In this document: in pieces, positions 17,699 through 25,261 of the stretch
Numbering within the stretch: the stretch's first letter is position 1
Layout of the letters: every line of letters begins with the position of its first letter
Source of the DNA: Betaproteobacteria bacterium
GTDB taxonomy: Bacteria; Pseudomonadota; Gammaproteobacteria; Burkholderiales; Rhodocyclaceae
Assembly (NCBI GenBank): GCA_016703785.1
Contig: JADJBM010000006.1
Span: 1 to 37,252, forward strand
Length of the DNA: 37,252 nt
Direction: 5' to 3'
Notes under the pieces: model-generated
Databases searched by the model: none
What the model saw: the letters and a program-made list of their open reading frames with translations, nothing else
Told to the model about the DNA's origin: nothing
Program-made: the position numbers and the translations under genes

Positions 17699-18852
17699 AT
17701 GGATAACTACGAAGACCCCGTTCCTTGGAAAACCTACGTAAGTCCGCGACTGGATTCGTTCAACGATCCCAGTCGCAAGGTACGCATTGCTACCAAACTC
17801 ATCGAGCAACCAAGCACATACGCCTTTGCGACCATCAAGGACGAGCTTGTCCTTCGGCACAAGGACGGTGCAAAGACTTGCATCACTGCGAAGTTCTTCG
17901 AAGATGATCGTCAAATCTTTGTCCTCAACATTCAGGGTTACACAGTCGCTACTGACAAACCCCATAACGCTAGCTTCTCATTCATCGGTGACGAGATAGG
18001 GAAGCTCATCGAGTTTCTGAATCACGTACAGGCTATGCCGCTCACGGGCAGCGGCCCGATGAAGATTACCGACGAAGACCTTCGGCGCGTTGTGCTTTCC
18101 AATGTGCAGGCAACGACAATTCTTCACGACAACCAAGAACTCTTTGCAGAGATCTTGCGCTCTGCGATAACCAAGAGAGACGTGGTAGCTGTCGGCTATC
18201 GGAAACGCCAACTTCAGGTATTTCAGCGGCTACTTGATGACCCGGACTACTTTGAAGACATGAAGGTCCAAAAGCAGTGCACCAGCGAGGCCGTGTGGCA
18301 AAGATTTTTCGAGAAGAACCCGTGGATATTCGGGTATGGCCTGAGTTATATCCAACTATCGGCGTTAGATGAAATGAAGCTTGAGCAAGTAGTGCACGGC
18401 CATACAGTGTCTGAGCACGGCAAGCGTGTCGATGCCCTCCTTCGAACTCGCGGCGTCATTTCGAGTTTATGTTTTGTCGAAATCAAGACACATAAGACAG
18501 AACTTCTTCAGAGCCAACCGTACCGCGGGGCTGCTGGGCACCTTCCTCTGAGCTTTCAGGCGGTGTATCCCAAGTTCAAGGAACGGTTGCGTTGGCTACG
18601 GAAACCATCCGATCAAAGCTCTCACTCACTGATGAGGTTGGAAACCCAACCGGCGAAGAAGCATACAACTATGTGCCGAAGTCATTCCTAGTCATTGGAA
18701 GTCTCCAAGAGTTCCTCGGCGAACATGGCGTCAATCAGGAACGCTATCGTTCATTTGAGATATACAGACGCAATACGTCTAGTCCTGAGATCATCACGTT
18801 CGATGAACTCTTTGAACGAGCCAAGTTCATCGTCGATCAATATGAAACCTAA
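17699..18852 (+). pseudogene. sduA: Shedu defence nuclease SduA (DUF4263), frameshifted
   Basis: Likely the single-gene Shedu anti-phage protein. The first frame (17699-18691) carries an N-terminal region followed by the SduA/DUF4263 nuclease part: WQRFFEKNPWIFGYG near residue 203, then VDALL near 244 and FVEIKTH near 259, which give the D-x(n)-E-x-K residues of a PD-(D/E)XK nuclease. After PYRG the frame is lost. The continuation PSSELSGGVSQVQG and the C-terminal LVIGSLQEFLG...ITFDELFERAKFIVDQ are in another frame up to 18852. Adding one G in the run 18527-18530 joins them and gives 384 residues. It sits directly after an attC site, so it is probably a cassette gene. ATG 17699 is the first start after the cassette boundary. 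Whether the break is real is undecided. Confidence 0.82.
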
Positions 18853-18870
18853 CCCTGCGTTAGAACTAGG
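18848..18870 (+). other. Half attC remnant
   Basis: CCTAACCCTGCGTTAGAAC follows the layout of the attC left half at 17600 (C-Y-AAC, six-base spacer CCNGCG, then an L''-like box), but no right half follows. The TAA stop of the Shedu gene (18850-18852) lies inside the CTAAC box, as in intact cassettes. This may mark a deletion that joined two cassettes. Confidence 0.4.
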
Positions 18871-18877
18871 TGCCAAC

Positions 18878-19240
18878 ATGAAGCGCGATATGGCGTTGAT
18901 CCGGAAAATTCTATTCTTTCTAGAGGCTCGGACATTCCTCAAGGCTGAACTTGATCTTCCTATCGAAGGCTATGAGCGAGACATCATTCGCTATCACATC
19001 CTTCTGCTAGCACAAGCTGGCCTGATCGATTTTGAGCCTGAAAAAACAAAAGGCGGCCGCATCATTCGTGCCCACGTTCTAGGCCTCAATTGGGCTGGTC
19101 ACGAGTTCCTTGATTCAGTACGATCAGAGAAAGTCTGGAAGAAACTACTGAAATACGCAAAAGACAAAGGCGGCTCGATACCATTTGATTTGCTTAAATC
19201 ACTTGGCGTTGAACTCATCAAGGAGTCTTTGAAACCATGA
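18878..19240 (+). CDS. DUF2513 family protein (cassette gene)
   Basis: A 120-residue protein beginning MKRDMALIRKILFFLEA, followed by GYERDIIRYHILLLAQAGLI and LNWAGHEFLDSVRSEKVWKK, the recognisable pattern of DUF2513. The fold resembles a small winged helix (the segment IIRYHILLLAQAGLI is helix-turn-helix-like), but no biochemical role is known. Members are often found on mobile DNA and prophages. It lies between a half attC and a decayed attC and is AT-richer than the chromosome around it. The start at 18878 follows AGGTG at six bases. Confidence 0.8.
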   Translation: MKRDMALIRKILFFLEARTFLKAELDLPIEGYERDIIRYHILLLAQAGLIDFEPEKTKGGRIIRAHVLGLNWAGHEFLDSVRSEKVWKKLLKYAKDKGGSIPFDLLKSLGVELIKESLKP

Positions 19241-19315
19241 GTTCAAACACTGTGCTCAACTCGCACGTCCTACATACGGCTTCGCGTCATTCTGCGTACC
19301 ACCTATCTCCACGCT
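19235..19315 (+). other. Decayed attC site
   Basis: Bases 19254-19313 align without gaps with the attC at 17611-17670, about 45 of 60 positions being identical by hand count. The mismatches concentrate in the L' box, where the pairing GGTTAG is lost (ACCACCTA instead). CCATGA (19235-19240) complements TCATGG (17672-17677) at the start of the preceding unit. This looks like the inactive right border of the cassette stretch. Confidence 0.6.
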
Positions 19316-19338
19316 GGGCGCCATAGCCCTGAATAAAT

Positions 19339-19726
19339 ATGTAAGTCCGCGATATCCGCAATCCTGCTTGCCGCCCTCATGGCGACAACTGCCGTCGCAG
19401 CCGACCCTTCGCCGCAGAAGTATCCGGAAGTGATCAGCGCGAAGGTTCAACCGCGCGGCACCGACACCTTCGATTTCGACATCACGGTTTCCTCACCCTA
19501 CGACACGCCGCAGCGCTACGCGGACGGCTTTCGCGTCACCGGCCGGGATGGCACGGTCTTCGGCGAGCGCAAGCTGTGGCATGACCATGCCGGCGAACAG
19601 CCCTTCACCCGCGATCTGCATGGCGTGAAAATCCCGCGCGGCATCCGCGCCGTCGTCATCCAGGCGCACGACAAGCAGCATGGGTATGGCGGCAAGACCG
19701 TGGATGTCCCGCTACCGGGGCGCTAG
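19339..19726 (+). CDS. Secreted protein of unknown function, start disrupted
   Basis: A small exported protein whose body (KYPEVISAKVQPRGTDTFDFDITVSSPYDTPQRYADGFR...GYGGKTVDVPLPGR) belongs to a conserved family of uncharacterised periplasmic proteins. The first in-frame ATG is 19379 (MATTAVAAD), which would cut the signal peptide in half. The upstream codons encode KSAISAILLAALMATTAVAA, a proper signal sequence, and an ATG at 19339 would supply the start if one T (19342) were removed, giving 128 residues. Either one base has been inserted (the decayed attC ends only 24 bases upstream) or this is a read error. It may be the first chromosomal gene after the cassette stretch. Confidence 0.7.
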
Positions 19727-19793
19727 CCTCCAGCCGCACGCGCAAAGCCCTTTCTCCGACAGCCGTTGGATTGATTGACAACACTCCGAATTT

Positions 19794-19811
19794 GTTGGAC
19801 CATACCCCAAC
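19794..19811. promoter_or_regulatory. Candidate operator of the TumE/TumA operon
   Basis: GTTGG (19794-19798) and CCAAC (19807-19811) form an inverted repeat immediately in front of the tumE start codon. A TTGACA lies at 19775-19780, but no good -10 box is evident. Autorepression by the HTH antitoxin would fit this position. Confidence 0.4.
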
Positions 19812-20108
19812 ATGAAGGCCGTTCAGCTCGTTCATACGCGCATCGCGTACTCGGAAACCGCCTTTGCCGAGCTGGTGCTGTGGCGTGTCCCGAAACCGCT
19901 TGCAGGCTCAAGCCATGAATTCAAGTACCGGCTCGCCTATGTGGTTGATGAGGTGTGCGTCCTGCGCTACGACAACGAGGGCGGCAAAGGCGATCACCGG
20001 CATGCCGGCGGAAAGGAAAGGGCCTACGCCTTCACCAGTCCGGAAAAGCTGATCGCCGACTTTCAACGCGACATCGAGAGGTGGAACCATGAAAACCGTG
20101 ACGCTTGA
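19812..20108 (+). CDS. tumE: TumE-type toxin of a toxin-antitoxin pair
   Basis: A 98-residue protein of the TumE family (also known as DUF6516), with the characteristic segments FAELVLWRVPKPLAGSSHEF, KYRLAYVVDEVCVLRYDNE, GKGDHRH and the closing FQRDIERW. In this system the toxin gene precedes the antitoxin. Here the two overlap by 20 bases. The molecular target is not evident from sequence. The start ATG 19812 follows a short inverted repeat. Confidence 0.8.
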   Translation: MKAVQLVHTRIAYSETAFAELVLWRVPKPLAGSSHEFKYRLAYVVDEVCVLRYDNEGGKGDHRHAGGKERAYAFTSPEKLIADFQRDIERWNHENRDA

Positions 20109-20436
20109 CGTCCGCTCGCCCAAGGAGGCGATGGCCGACTTCACGCGTGCCTGGAAGTCAGGCAAGGCGGACAAGTCCGCGCGGATCAGCTTCGCCACGC
20201 CGGAACTGCTCTGGAAAGTGTTGACCGCCAAGCGCTGGGAACTGCTCAAGGCGCTCTGCGGGGCGGGGCCCGTCTCGATCCGAGAAGCGGCACGACGCGT
20301 AGCGCGTGACGTCAAGGCGGTTCACGGCGATGTCACGGCGCTGCTCAACGCTGGCTTGCTCGACCGTGCGGAAGGGGGCGGCATCGTCTTTCCCTTCGAC
20401 TCGGTGAAGGTCGAATTCGTCCTGCAGGCGGCCTAA
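20089..20436 (+). CDS. tumA: TumA-type antitoxin, winged-helix DNA-binding protein
   Basis: A 115-residue partner of the preceding toxin. The C-terminal two thirds form a winged helix: LLWKVLTAKRWELLKALCG, SIREAARRVARDVKAVHGDVTALLNAGLLDRA and a short wing. It probably neutralises the toxin and represses the operon. It starts inside tumE (ATG 20089 with GAGGTGG upstream), which would couple the two syntheses. It converges with the next gene, leaving nine bases between stops. Confidence 0.8.
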   Translation: MKTVTLDVRSPKEAMADFTRAWKSGKADKSARISFATPELLWKVLTAKRWELLKALCGAGPVSIREAARRVARDVKAVHGDVTALLNAGLLDRAEGGGIVFPFDSVKVEFVLQAA

Positions 20437-20454
20437 GAAGCACTTTCAGGCCGC
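20428..20454. terminator. Weak bidirectional hairpin between convergent genes
   Basis: GCGGCCT (20428-20434) and AGGCCGC (20448-20454) form a seven-base-pair stem with a 13-base loop spanning both stop codons. There is no T-tract, so a terminator role is only a possibility. Confidence 0.3.
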
Positions 20455-21039
20455 GCCGTGTTTGCCGGCCTCCCAGCCCGTCTTCCCCAGCGTGCGCCCG
20501 GCCACTGTCGCCGGATGCGTTTCGAGGTCGGTGGCCATGGTGTCGTTCCAGCGGTTGAGGTAGCCGAACAGGGCGACGGTGGCGACGATCTCGACGATCT
20601 GGCCTTCATCGAAGTGGCGCTTCAGCTCGGCGAAGTCGGCTTCGCTGGCCTCGTTGGGCAGCAGCGAGGCATGCAGCGCCAGGCGCAGGGCGGCGCGCTC
20701 GGCGGCGCTGAACAGGTCGCTGGTCTCGAATTCCCACACCGCGGCGATCTTCTTGTCGGAAGCCTGGTAGATGCTCGACAGGTTGGCCATGTGCGCCTGG
20801 CAGTAGCGGCAGCCGGCGGCCTGGCTGGCGATGAGGCTGAGCAGCATCTTCAACTCTTCCGGCACGGTGCCCTCGTAGAGCACGGCCTTGTTCAGGTCCA
20901 TGAAGGCGCGGGCGATGGCCGGCCGGCGCGACATGGTGAGGATGCTGTTGGGGACGAAGCCGCGCGTGGCGGCGTAATGGTCGAAGCGCTCCTTGAACTC
21001 GGAAACGGAATCGCGCGGCAGCGGGGGCAGATGGGCCAT
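20446..21039 (-). CDS. Carboxymuconolactone decarboxylase / AhpD-like family protein
   Basis: A 197-residue all-helical protein of the CMD/AhpD-like superfamily. The redox motif GCRYCQAH (CxxCxxxH) near residue 79 identifies the peroxidase-like branch rather than true decarboxylase. Such proteins reduce alkyl hydroperoxides or act as thiol redox partners; the actual substrate is unknown. The start at 21039 (MAHLPPLP) is chosen because AGGAGTG lies seven bases upstream; a longer start at 21081 would add 14 unlikely residues. It is transcribed alone, convergent with the toxin-antitoxin pair. Confidence 0.85.
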   Translation of the reverse strand: MAHLPPLPRDSVSEFKERFDHYAATRGFVPNSILTMSRRPAIARAFMDLNKAVLYEGTVPEELKMLLSLIASQAAGCRYCQAHMANLSSIYQASDKKIAAVWEFETSDLFSAAERAALRLALHASLLPNEASEADFAELKRHFDEGQIVEIVATVALFGYLNRWNDTMATDLETHPATVAGRTLGKTGWEAGKHGAA

Positions 21040-21135
21040 GGGTTTCACTCCTGATAGCAGACACCGGGAGTATAGAAACAAAAGTCAGTCTGCGTAACAC
21101 GGCGCCGAAACACGCGGCCCGCGCCGACGCGAGGA

Positions 21136-21651
21136 TCAGCGAGCGGCGGGCGGCGGAGGCGGCGGAGGCGGCGGATATTGCGGCGCCGCCGGCGCGGACG
21201 GCGCACTCTGACGTTCCGGCGTGTAGTAGCCCGACACCGGCACGCGGTGCCCCTTGGTATACATGCACTGGATGAAGGCGTTGTCGTAGCGCCGCTGCGC
21301 TTCGCGCCCTGAAACCTGCGCCGTCCCGGCGCCATGCATGCTGCCCACGATCAGGCCGGTGCCCGCGCCCACTCCGGTGCCATGCCGACCGCCGATGGCG
21401 GCGCCGGCCACTGCGCCGATCGTCGCACCCAGCGCCGCGCTGCGCACGGCGGCATTGTCCGCCGCGCCCTCGGCGGATAGCCCGGTCTGCTCGGAGGCGT
21501 ACTGACGGCACTGTGCGTCGTCCTGGCGGAACTGCTCGAAGCTCATGCCCGTTCCCGGCATCACCAGCACGCTCGGCCCGTCCGGCATCGAAACGCAGGC
21601 GCCCAGCGCGAACGGCAGGGCGAGCAGCATGAATCTGGAAGAAAATTGCAT
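21136..21651 (-). CDS. Glycine-zipper lipoprotein
   Basis: A 171-residue predicted lipoprotein: signal peptide with lipobox LGAC placing the acylated cysteine at residue 19, a polar region with DDAQCRQYA, then alternating Gly/Ala hydrophobic stretches (AALGATIGAVAGAAIGG and GVGAGTGLIVGS) forming a glycine zipper that can insert in or associate with a membrane. The C-terminus is a proline run. Family members are widespread small envelope proteins without a defined role. Its start is 12 bases after the stop of the preceding exported protein, so the two form an operon. Confidence 0.8.
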   Translation of the reverse strand: MQFSSRFMLLALPFALGACVSMPDGPSVLVMPGTGMSFEQFRQDDAQCRQYASEQTGLSAEGAADNAAVRSAALGATIGAVAGAAIGGRHGTGVGAGTGLIVGSMHGAGTAQVSGREAQRRYDNAFIQCMYTKGHRVPVSGYYTPERQSAPSAPAAPQYPPPPPPPPPAAR

Positions 21652-21662
21652 TTTGACCTCGC

Positions 21663-22031
21663 TCAGTTCGGCGGCGTCGGCACGACGTGCAGCCAGCCGC
21701 CCGGGCAATCCTTGACGTAGGGATAGTAGCCTTGCGGGTTGGTGCAGTAGTACCAGTAGTTCTGCGTTTGCGGCGCGGGCGGGGGGGCGGTCTGGGGCGC
21801 GGCCCGCTCGATATAGACCTGCGGCTCCGGCCGCACGACCACAGGCGGCGGGTAGTAGTAATACGGCGAGTAGTACGGCGGCGGCATGGCGTACCAGGGG
21901 TAGGCAAAGGGAATGCCGACATAGATGCCGAGATGGGAACGGTGGTGGTGGCGGTCGCGCGCCAACGCCGATCCGGCCGTTGCTGCCGCGCACAGGAACA
22001 CCAGCCACAGGACGAATTTGCTCTTTTTCAT
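21663..22031 (-). CDS. Exported Pro/Tyr-rich protein of unknown function
   Basis: A 122-residue protein with a signal peptide (MKKSKFVLWLVFL...GSALA), a His-rich start of the mature part (RDRHHHRSH), a Tyr/Pro-rich middle and a conserved C-terminal motif YWYYCTNPQGYYPYVKDCPGG that is shared by small envelope proteins of many betaproteobacteria. The two cysteines of this motif could form a disulfide. The start 22031 is preferred to 22043 because GGAG is correctly spaced upstream. It is the first gene of a pair with the glycine-zipper lipoprotein. No function can be assigned. Confidence 0.75.
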   Translation of the reverse strand: MKKSKFVLWLVFLCAAATAGSALARDRHHHRSHLGIYVGIPFAYPWYAMPPPYYSPYYYYPPPVVVRPEPQVYIERAAPQTAPPPAPQTQNYWYYCTNPQGYYPYVKDCPGGWLHVVPTPPN

Positions 22032-22173
22032 GATCGACTCCATGCCGGGAAACACCCTGACCCGGCTCGATAAGTACTTTCCTTTTTCAATATAGCCCCC
22101 TTAACGCGGCCCGAGCACTCCTGAAACCATTCGTTACAATTTTTTCAGCGCTGGCCCGCGCTAGAATCGAGCC

Positions 22174-23355
22174 ATGTTCCCGCCCCTCCTCTCCAGCGCC
22201 TTCCGGCCCTTCTATTTCCTCGGCACGCTCTACGCGCCGCTGCTGGCGGCCGTCTGGCTCGGCGCCTTCCTCGGCGTATGGGAAGTCCCTTCGGTCGGCA
22301 CGCCGCTGCGCCTGTGGCACGGCCACGAGATGCTTTTCGGCTTTGCCGCCGCCATCATCGTCGGCATCGTGCTGACGGCGCTGCCGAGCTGGGCCGGTAC
22401 CGAGGAAATCCAGGGTGGGCGCCTCACCCTGCTCGTCGTGCTCTGGCTGGCCGGCCGCGTCGCGTTCTGGGCGGCGCCCTGGCTGCCGGCGATGGCGCCG
22501 GCGCTCGTCGACGTCCTGCTCTTCCCCGCCGTCTTTCTCATGGTCGCGCCACAGCTCGCGCGCGCCTCGAACCGCCTGTATCTCCTGCTGCTGCCCATCC
22601 TGCTGGCGCTGACGGCAGCCAACCTCGCCTACCACTACGGCATCCTTGCCGCGAACACCGCCTTCGCCGGCCAGGGCCTGCGGGGCGCGATCTACGCCAT
22701 CATCGTGCTGTACGTGCTGAAGGGCGGCGTACTGACGCCGATCTTCACCGGCAACGCGCTGCGCGAAAAAGGCCGCGGCGAGCAGGCGCCGTTCAACGTC
22801 GAACTGGAAATGCTGGCGGTGGGCATCGTGCTGCTGCTCGCCGCGCTCGATCTCGCCGCCGCGCCGTCGCCGTGGATCGGCCTGGCGGCCCTCGCCTGCG
22901 CGGTGGTGCACGGCGCGCGCACGGCGCGCTGGAAAGGCTGGCGCCTGCACGACGTGCCGCTGGTGTTCGTCATGCACCTCGGCTTCGCCTGGCTGGTCTT
23001 CGCCTTCGCGCTGAAGGCGGCAGCGGAACTGACGGGCATCGTGCCGGAAGCCGCCTGGGTGCACGCCTTCACCGTCGGCAGCCTCGGCCTGATGATGCTC
23101 GGCCTGATGACGCGAGTCAGCCTGCGCCATACCGGCCGGCCGCTCGTCGTGCCGGGCGCGATGCGCTTCGCCTACTGGATGATGTTCGCCGCCGCCCTGC
23201 TGCGGCTGGCGGCGACGGTGCATGGCCTGGGCAACTGGGCCGTGGCCCTGGCCACCGTGCTGTGGGGGCTGACTTTCCTGATCTACTTCATCCTGTTCGG
23301 CGCCGCCCTGCTGCGCCCGAGCCTGCCGCGCGGCGCGCCGGAGCGCCTTGTATAA
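22174..23355 (+). CDS. nnrS: NnrS family membrane protein
   Basis: A 393-residue polytopic protein with about 12 hydrophobic helices, typical in length for NnrS, a haem- and copper-containing membrane protein associated with nitric oxide exposure in denitrifiers. Family features visible are SSAFRPFYFLGTLYAPL at the N-terminus, LRLWHGHEMLFGFAAAIIVG with conserved histidines near residue 50, and MLGLMTRVSLRHTGRPL near the end. The ferredoxin-NADP reductase follows after 40 bases and may be cotranscribed. No FNR or NnrR box is evident upstream. It suggests the organism meets nitrogen oxides. Confidence 0.93.
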   Translation: MFPPLLSSAFRPFYFLGTLYAPLLAAVWLGAFLGVWEVPSVGTPLRLWHGHEMLFGFAAAIIVGIVLTALPSWAGTEEIQGGRLTLLVVLWLAGRVAFWAAPWLPAMAPALVDVLLFPAVFLMVAPQLARASNRLYLLLLPILLALTAANLAYHYGILAANTAFAGQGLRGAIYAIIVLYVLKGGVLTPIFTGNALREKGRGEQAPFNVELEMLAVGIVLLLAALDLAAAPSPWIGLAALACAVVHGARTARWKGWRLHDVPLVFVMHLGFAWLVFAFALKAAAELTGIVPEAAWVHAFTVGSLGLMMLGLMTRVSLRHTGRPLVVPGAMRFAYWMMFAAALLRLAATVHGLGNWAVALATVLWGLTFLIYFILFGAALLRPSLPRGAPERLV

Positions 23356-23395
23356 TTCCTGAAAATTCCCCGACAACTTTCCTGAGGCTCGCCAC

Positions 23396-24247
23396 ATGTC
23401 CGCCAGCACCGAAACACAGCAGCCCGATCTGTATTCCGCAACACTGGTCCGCTCGCAGCGGATCACGCCTGAAACCTCCAAGGAGGAAGTCCGGCACATG
23501 GTGTTCCGCACGGGCGAGCGTACCTTCGCCTGCAAAACGGGGCAAAGCATCCGCGTCATGGCGCCGGGGCAGTACGGCAACAAGTTCCATGTGCGCCTCT
23601 ACACGATCGCCGACCCGGACAGGGAGACCGACGAGGGCACGGAGTTCACCCTGTGCGTGCGGCGCTGCTTCTACGTCGACGAATACAACGGTGAGCAGTA
23701 CAAGGGCGTGGCCTCCAACTACCTGTGCGACCTGAAGCCGGGCGAGCGCATCGCCTTCACCGGTCCGATCGGGCTGGCCTTCCCCGTGCCGGAGAATCGC
23801 TCGGCCGACCTGCTCATGATCGGCATGGGCACCGGCATCGCCCCCTTCCGCGCCTTCATCCGCCACATCTACGAAAACCTGGGCGGCTGGGACGGCAAGG
23901 TGCGGCTCTTCTACGGCGCGCGCACCGGCCTGGAAATGCTCTACATGAACGAGCAGAACAACGACCTCGCCAACTATTTCGACGAGAAGACCTTCAAGGC
24001 CTTCCAGGCCGTCAGCCCGAAGCCGCATTTCGATGCCCCCATCGCGCTGGACAAGGCGATCGAGCGCAACGCCGCCGAGGTATGGGAGATGCTGCAGAAA
24101 CCCGATACCCACGTCTTCGTCGCCGGCATGGAAACGATGCTCGCCGGGGTTGAGAAGACCCTGGAAAACCTTGCCGGCGCGGCGGAATGGACGCGCAGGA
24201 AGAACGAACTGGTGTCCAGCGGACGCTGGAGCGAAGTGCTTTACTGA
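23396..24247 (+). CDS. Plant-type ferredoxin-NADP+ reductase
   Basis: A 283-residue flavoprotein of the plant-type FNR family, transferring electrons between NADPH and ferredoxin or flavodoxin. Visible are the FAD-binding RLYTIAD (residue about 67), the NADP-binding MGTGIAPFRAF (about 143), the segment VFVAGMETMLAGVE and the C-terminal WSEVLY, whose terminal Tyr stacks on the flavin in this family. This class, distinct from the usual proteobacterial Fpr, also forms the reductase half of BoxA of benzoyl-CoA oxidation, but the ferredoxin domains of BoxA are absent here. It could serve the ferredoxin-dependent Ior enzymes of this window (inference). Confidence 0.9.
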   Translation: MSASTETQQPDLYSATLVRSQRITPETSKEEVRHMVFRTGERTFACKTGQSIRVMAPGQYGNKFHVRLYTIADPDRETDEGTEFTLCVRRCFYVDEYNGEQYKGVASNYLCDLKPGERIAFTGPIGLAFPVPENRSADLLMIGMGTGIAPFRAFIRHIYENLGGWDGKVRLFYGARTGLEMLYMNEQNNDLANYFDEKTFKAFQAVSPKPHFDAPIALDKAIERNAAEVWEMLQKPDTHVFVAGMETMLAGVEKTLENLAGAAEWTRRKNELVSSGRWSEVLY

Positions 24248-24257
24248 AAGCTCGAGT

Positions 24258-25154
24258 TCAGAAACGCAGGTTCAGCAGCCCCGTCTTGATCTCCAGGATG
24301 TCCATCGTCTTGATGGGCGAGAAGTCGCCATCCTTGTAGAACTGCTTCAGCCTGATGACGCAGGAATCCGCCGCCGTGCGGAAGACGCTGCCCCTGATGC
24401 GGTAGATGCTCGCGGCGTCGCCGAGGTTGAGGATGACGACCACCTTGTCATTGACCTTCATCGGCGGCAGAGCCTTCTGGTCGGAGGCAACGAGCAGGCG
24501 CAGGGAGACGTCCGAGAAATCGCCGAGGATGCAGCCCACAGGCGGCGCGTCGTCCTTCAAATAGAGGCTGACCGGAACGTGGCTGGCCACGCGCGCCTTC
24601 TGTCGCTGGTCGGCAATCGTCAGCGTGTCGAGCTCCGGCCTGATCAGGACCATCTGGTTGTCCGCATAGGGTCCGTCCTTCATGCGGATGCGGCTGACGA
24701 CCTGCGTGTCCACGCTGGGGATGCCGCGCTGGCAGGTGTCGGAGATCAGGGTGATGGCGTTGCCGCGCACGAACTGGCCGTTGCGGCCGAGGCTGGCGCG
24801 GCGCACATAGTCCAGCGAGCGCTCCATGTCGGTCGTGTCCGGCACCATCAGCTGCAGCCGCTTCACCTTGCCCAGTGGCAGGCGGGTCTTCTTCTCGCCG
24901 ACGAGGAAGCCCGTGGGCGTGCCCTCGTCGTCCTTCTCGATCGCCTCGCGCGCATAGACGTAATGGTCATTCACCCGCCAGGCGATGATGATGGTGTGGA
25001 AGACGATGTCGCGCTGGAATTCGGGAAAGTAGCGAATCTTCCTGCCGATCGAAAAATGCTCACCGAGCATTTTCAGGCGCTCACCGTCGATCGCCTGGTC
25101 CTTGTCTTCTTCGCGCCCGCCTGGCGGACGGGGGTTGCTCCACAGCTTGAACAT
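24258..25154 (-). CDS. PilZ-domain-like protein
   Basis: A 298-residue cytoplasmic protein. The C-terminal third resembles a PilZ c-di-GMP-binding domain: basic residues in QRQKARVASHVPV, followed by GDFSDVSLRLL in place of the usual D/NxSxxG, and a later beta-rich VVVILNL...RIRGSVFR. The final Gly of the second motif is Ser, and the arginine motif is imperfect, so ligand binding is uncertain. The N-terminal part has no recognised domain. ATG 25154 is preferred because GGAG lies six bases upstream; ATG 25160 is in the same frame. It converges with the FNR gene. Confidence 0.6.
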   Translation of the reverse strand: MFKLWSNPRPPGGREEDKDQAIDGERLKMLGEHFSIGRKIRYFPEFQRDIVFHTIIIAWRVNDHYVYAREAIEKDDEGTPTGFLVGEKKTRLPLGKVKRLQLMVPDTTDMERSLDYVRRASLGRNGQFVRGNAITLISDTCQRGIPSVDTQVVSRIRMKDGPYADNQMVLIRPELDTLTIADQRQKARVASHVPVSLYLKDDAPPVGCILGDFSDVSLRLLVASDQKALPPMKVNDKVVVILNLGDAASIYRIRGSVFRTAADSCVIRLKQFYKDGDFSPIKTMDILEIKTGLLNLRF

Positions 25155-25261
25155 CGGCATCTCCGGATCGGGCCCGGTCGAGTGCCGAGCGCGCTTCTAC
25201 CTTGCGTAAACGGCAGCAAAAGCGCCGCCTTTAGCGCACCCACCGTAATACGGTCGACTCT

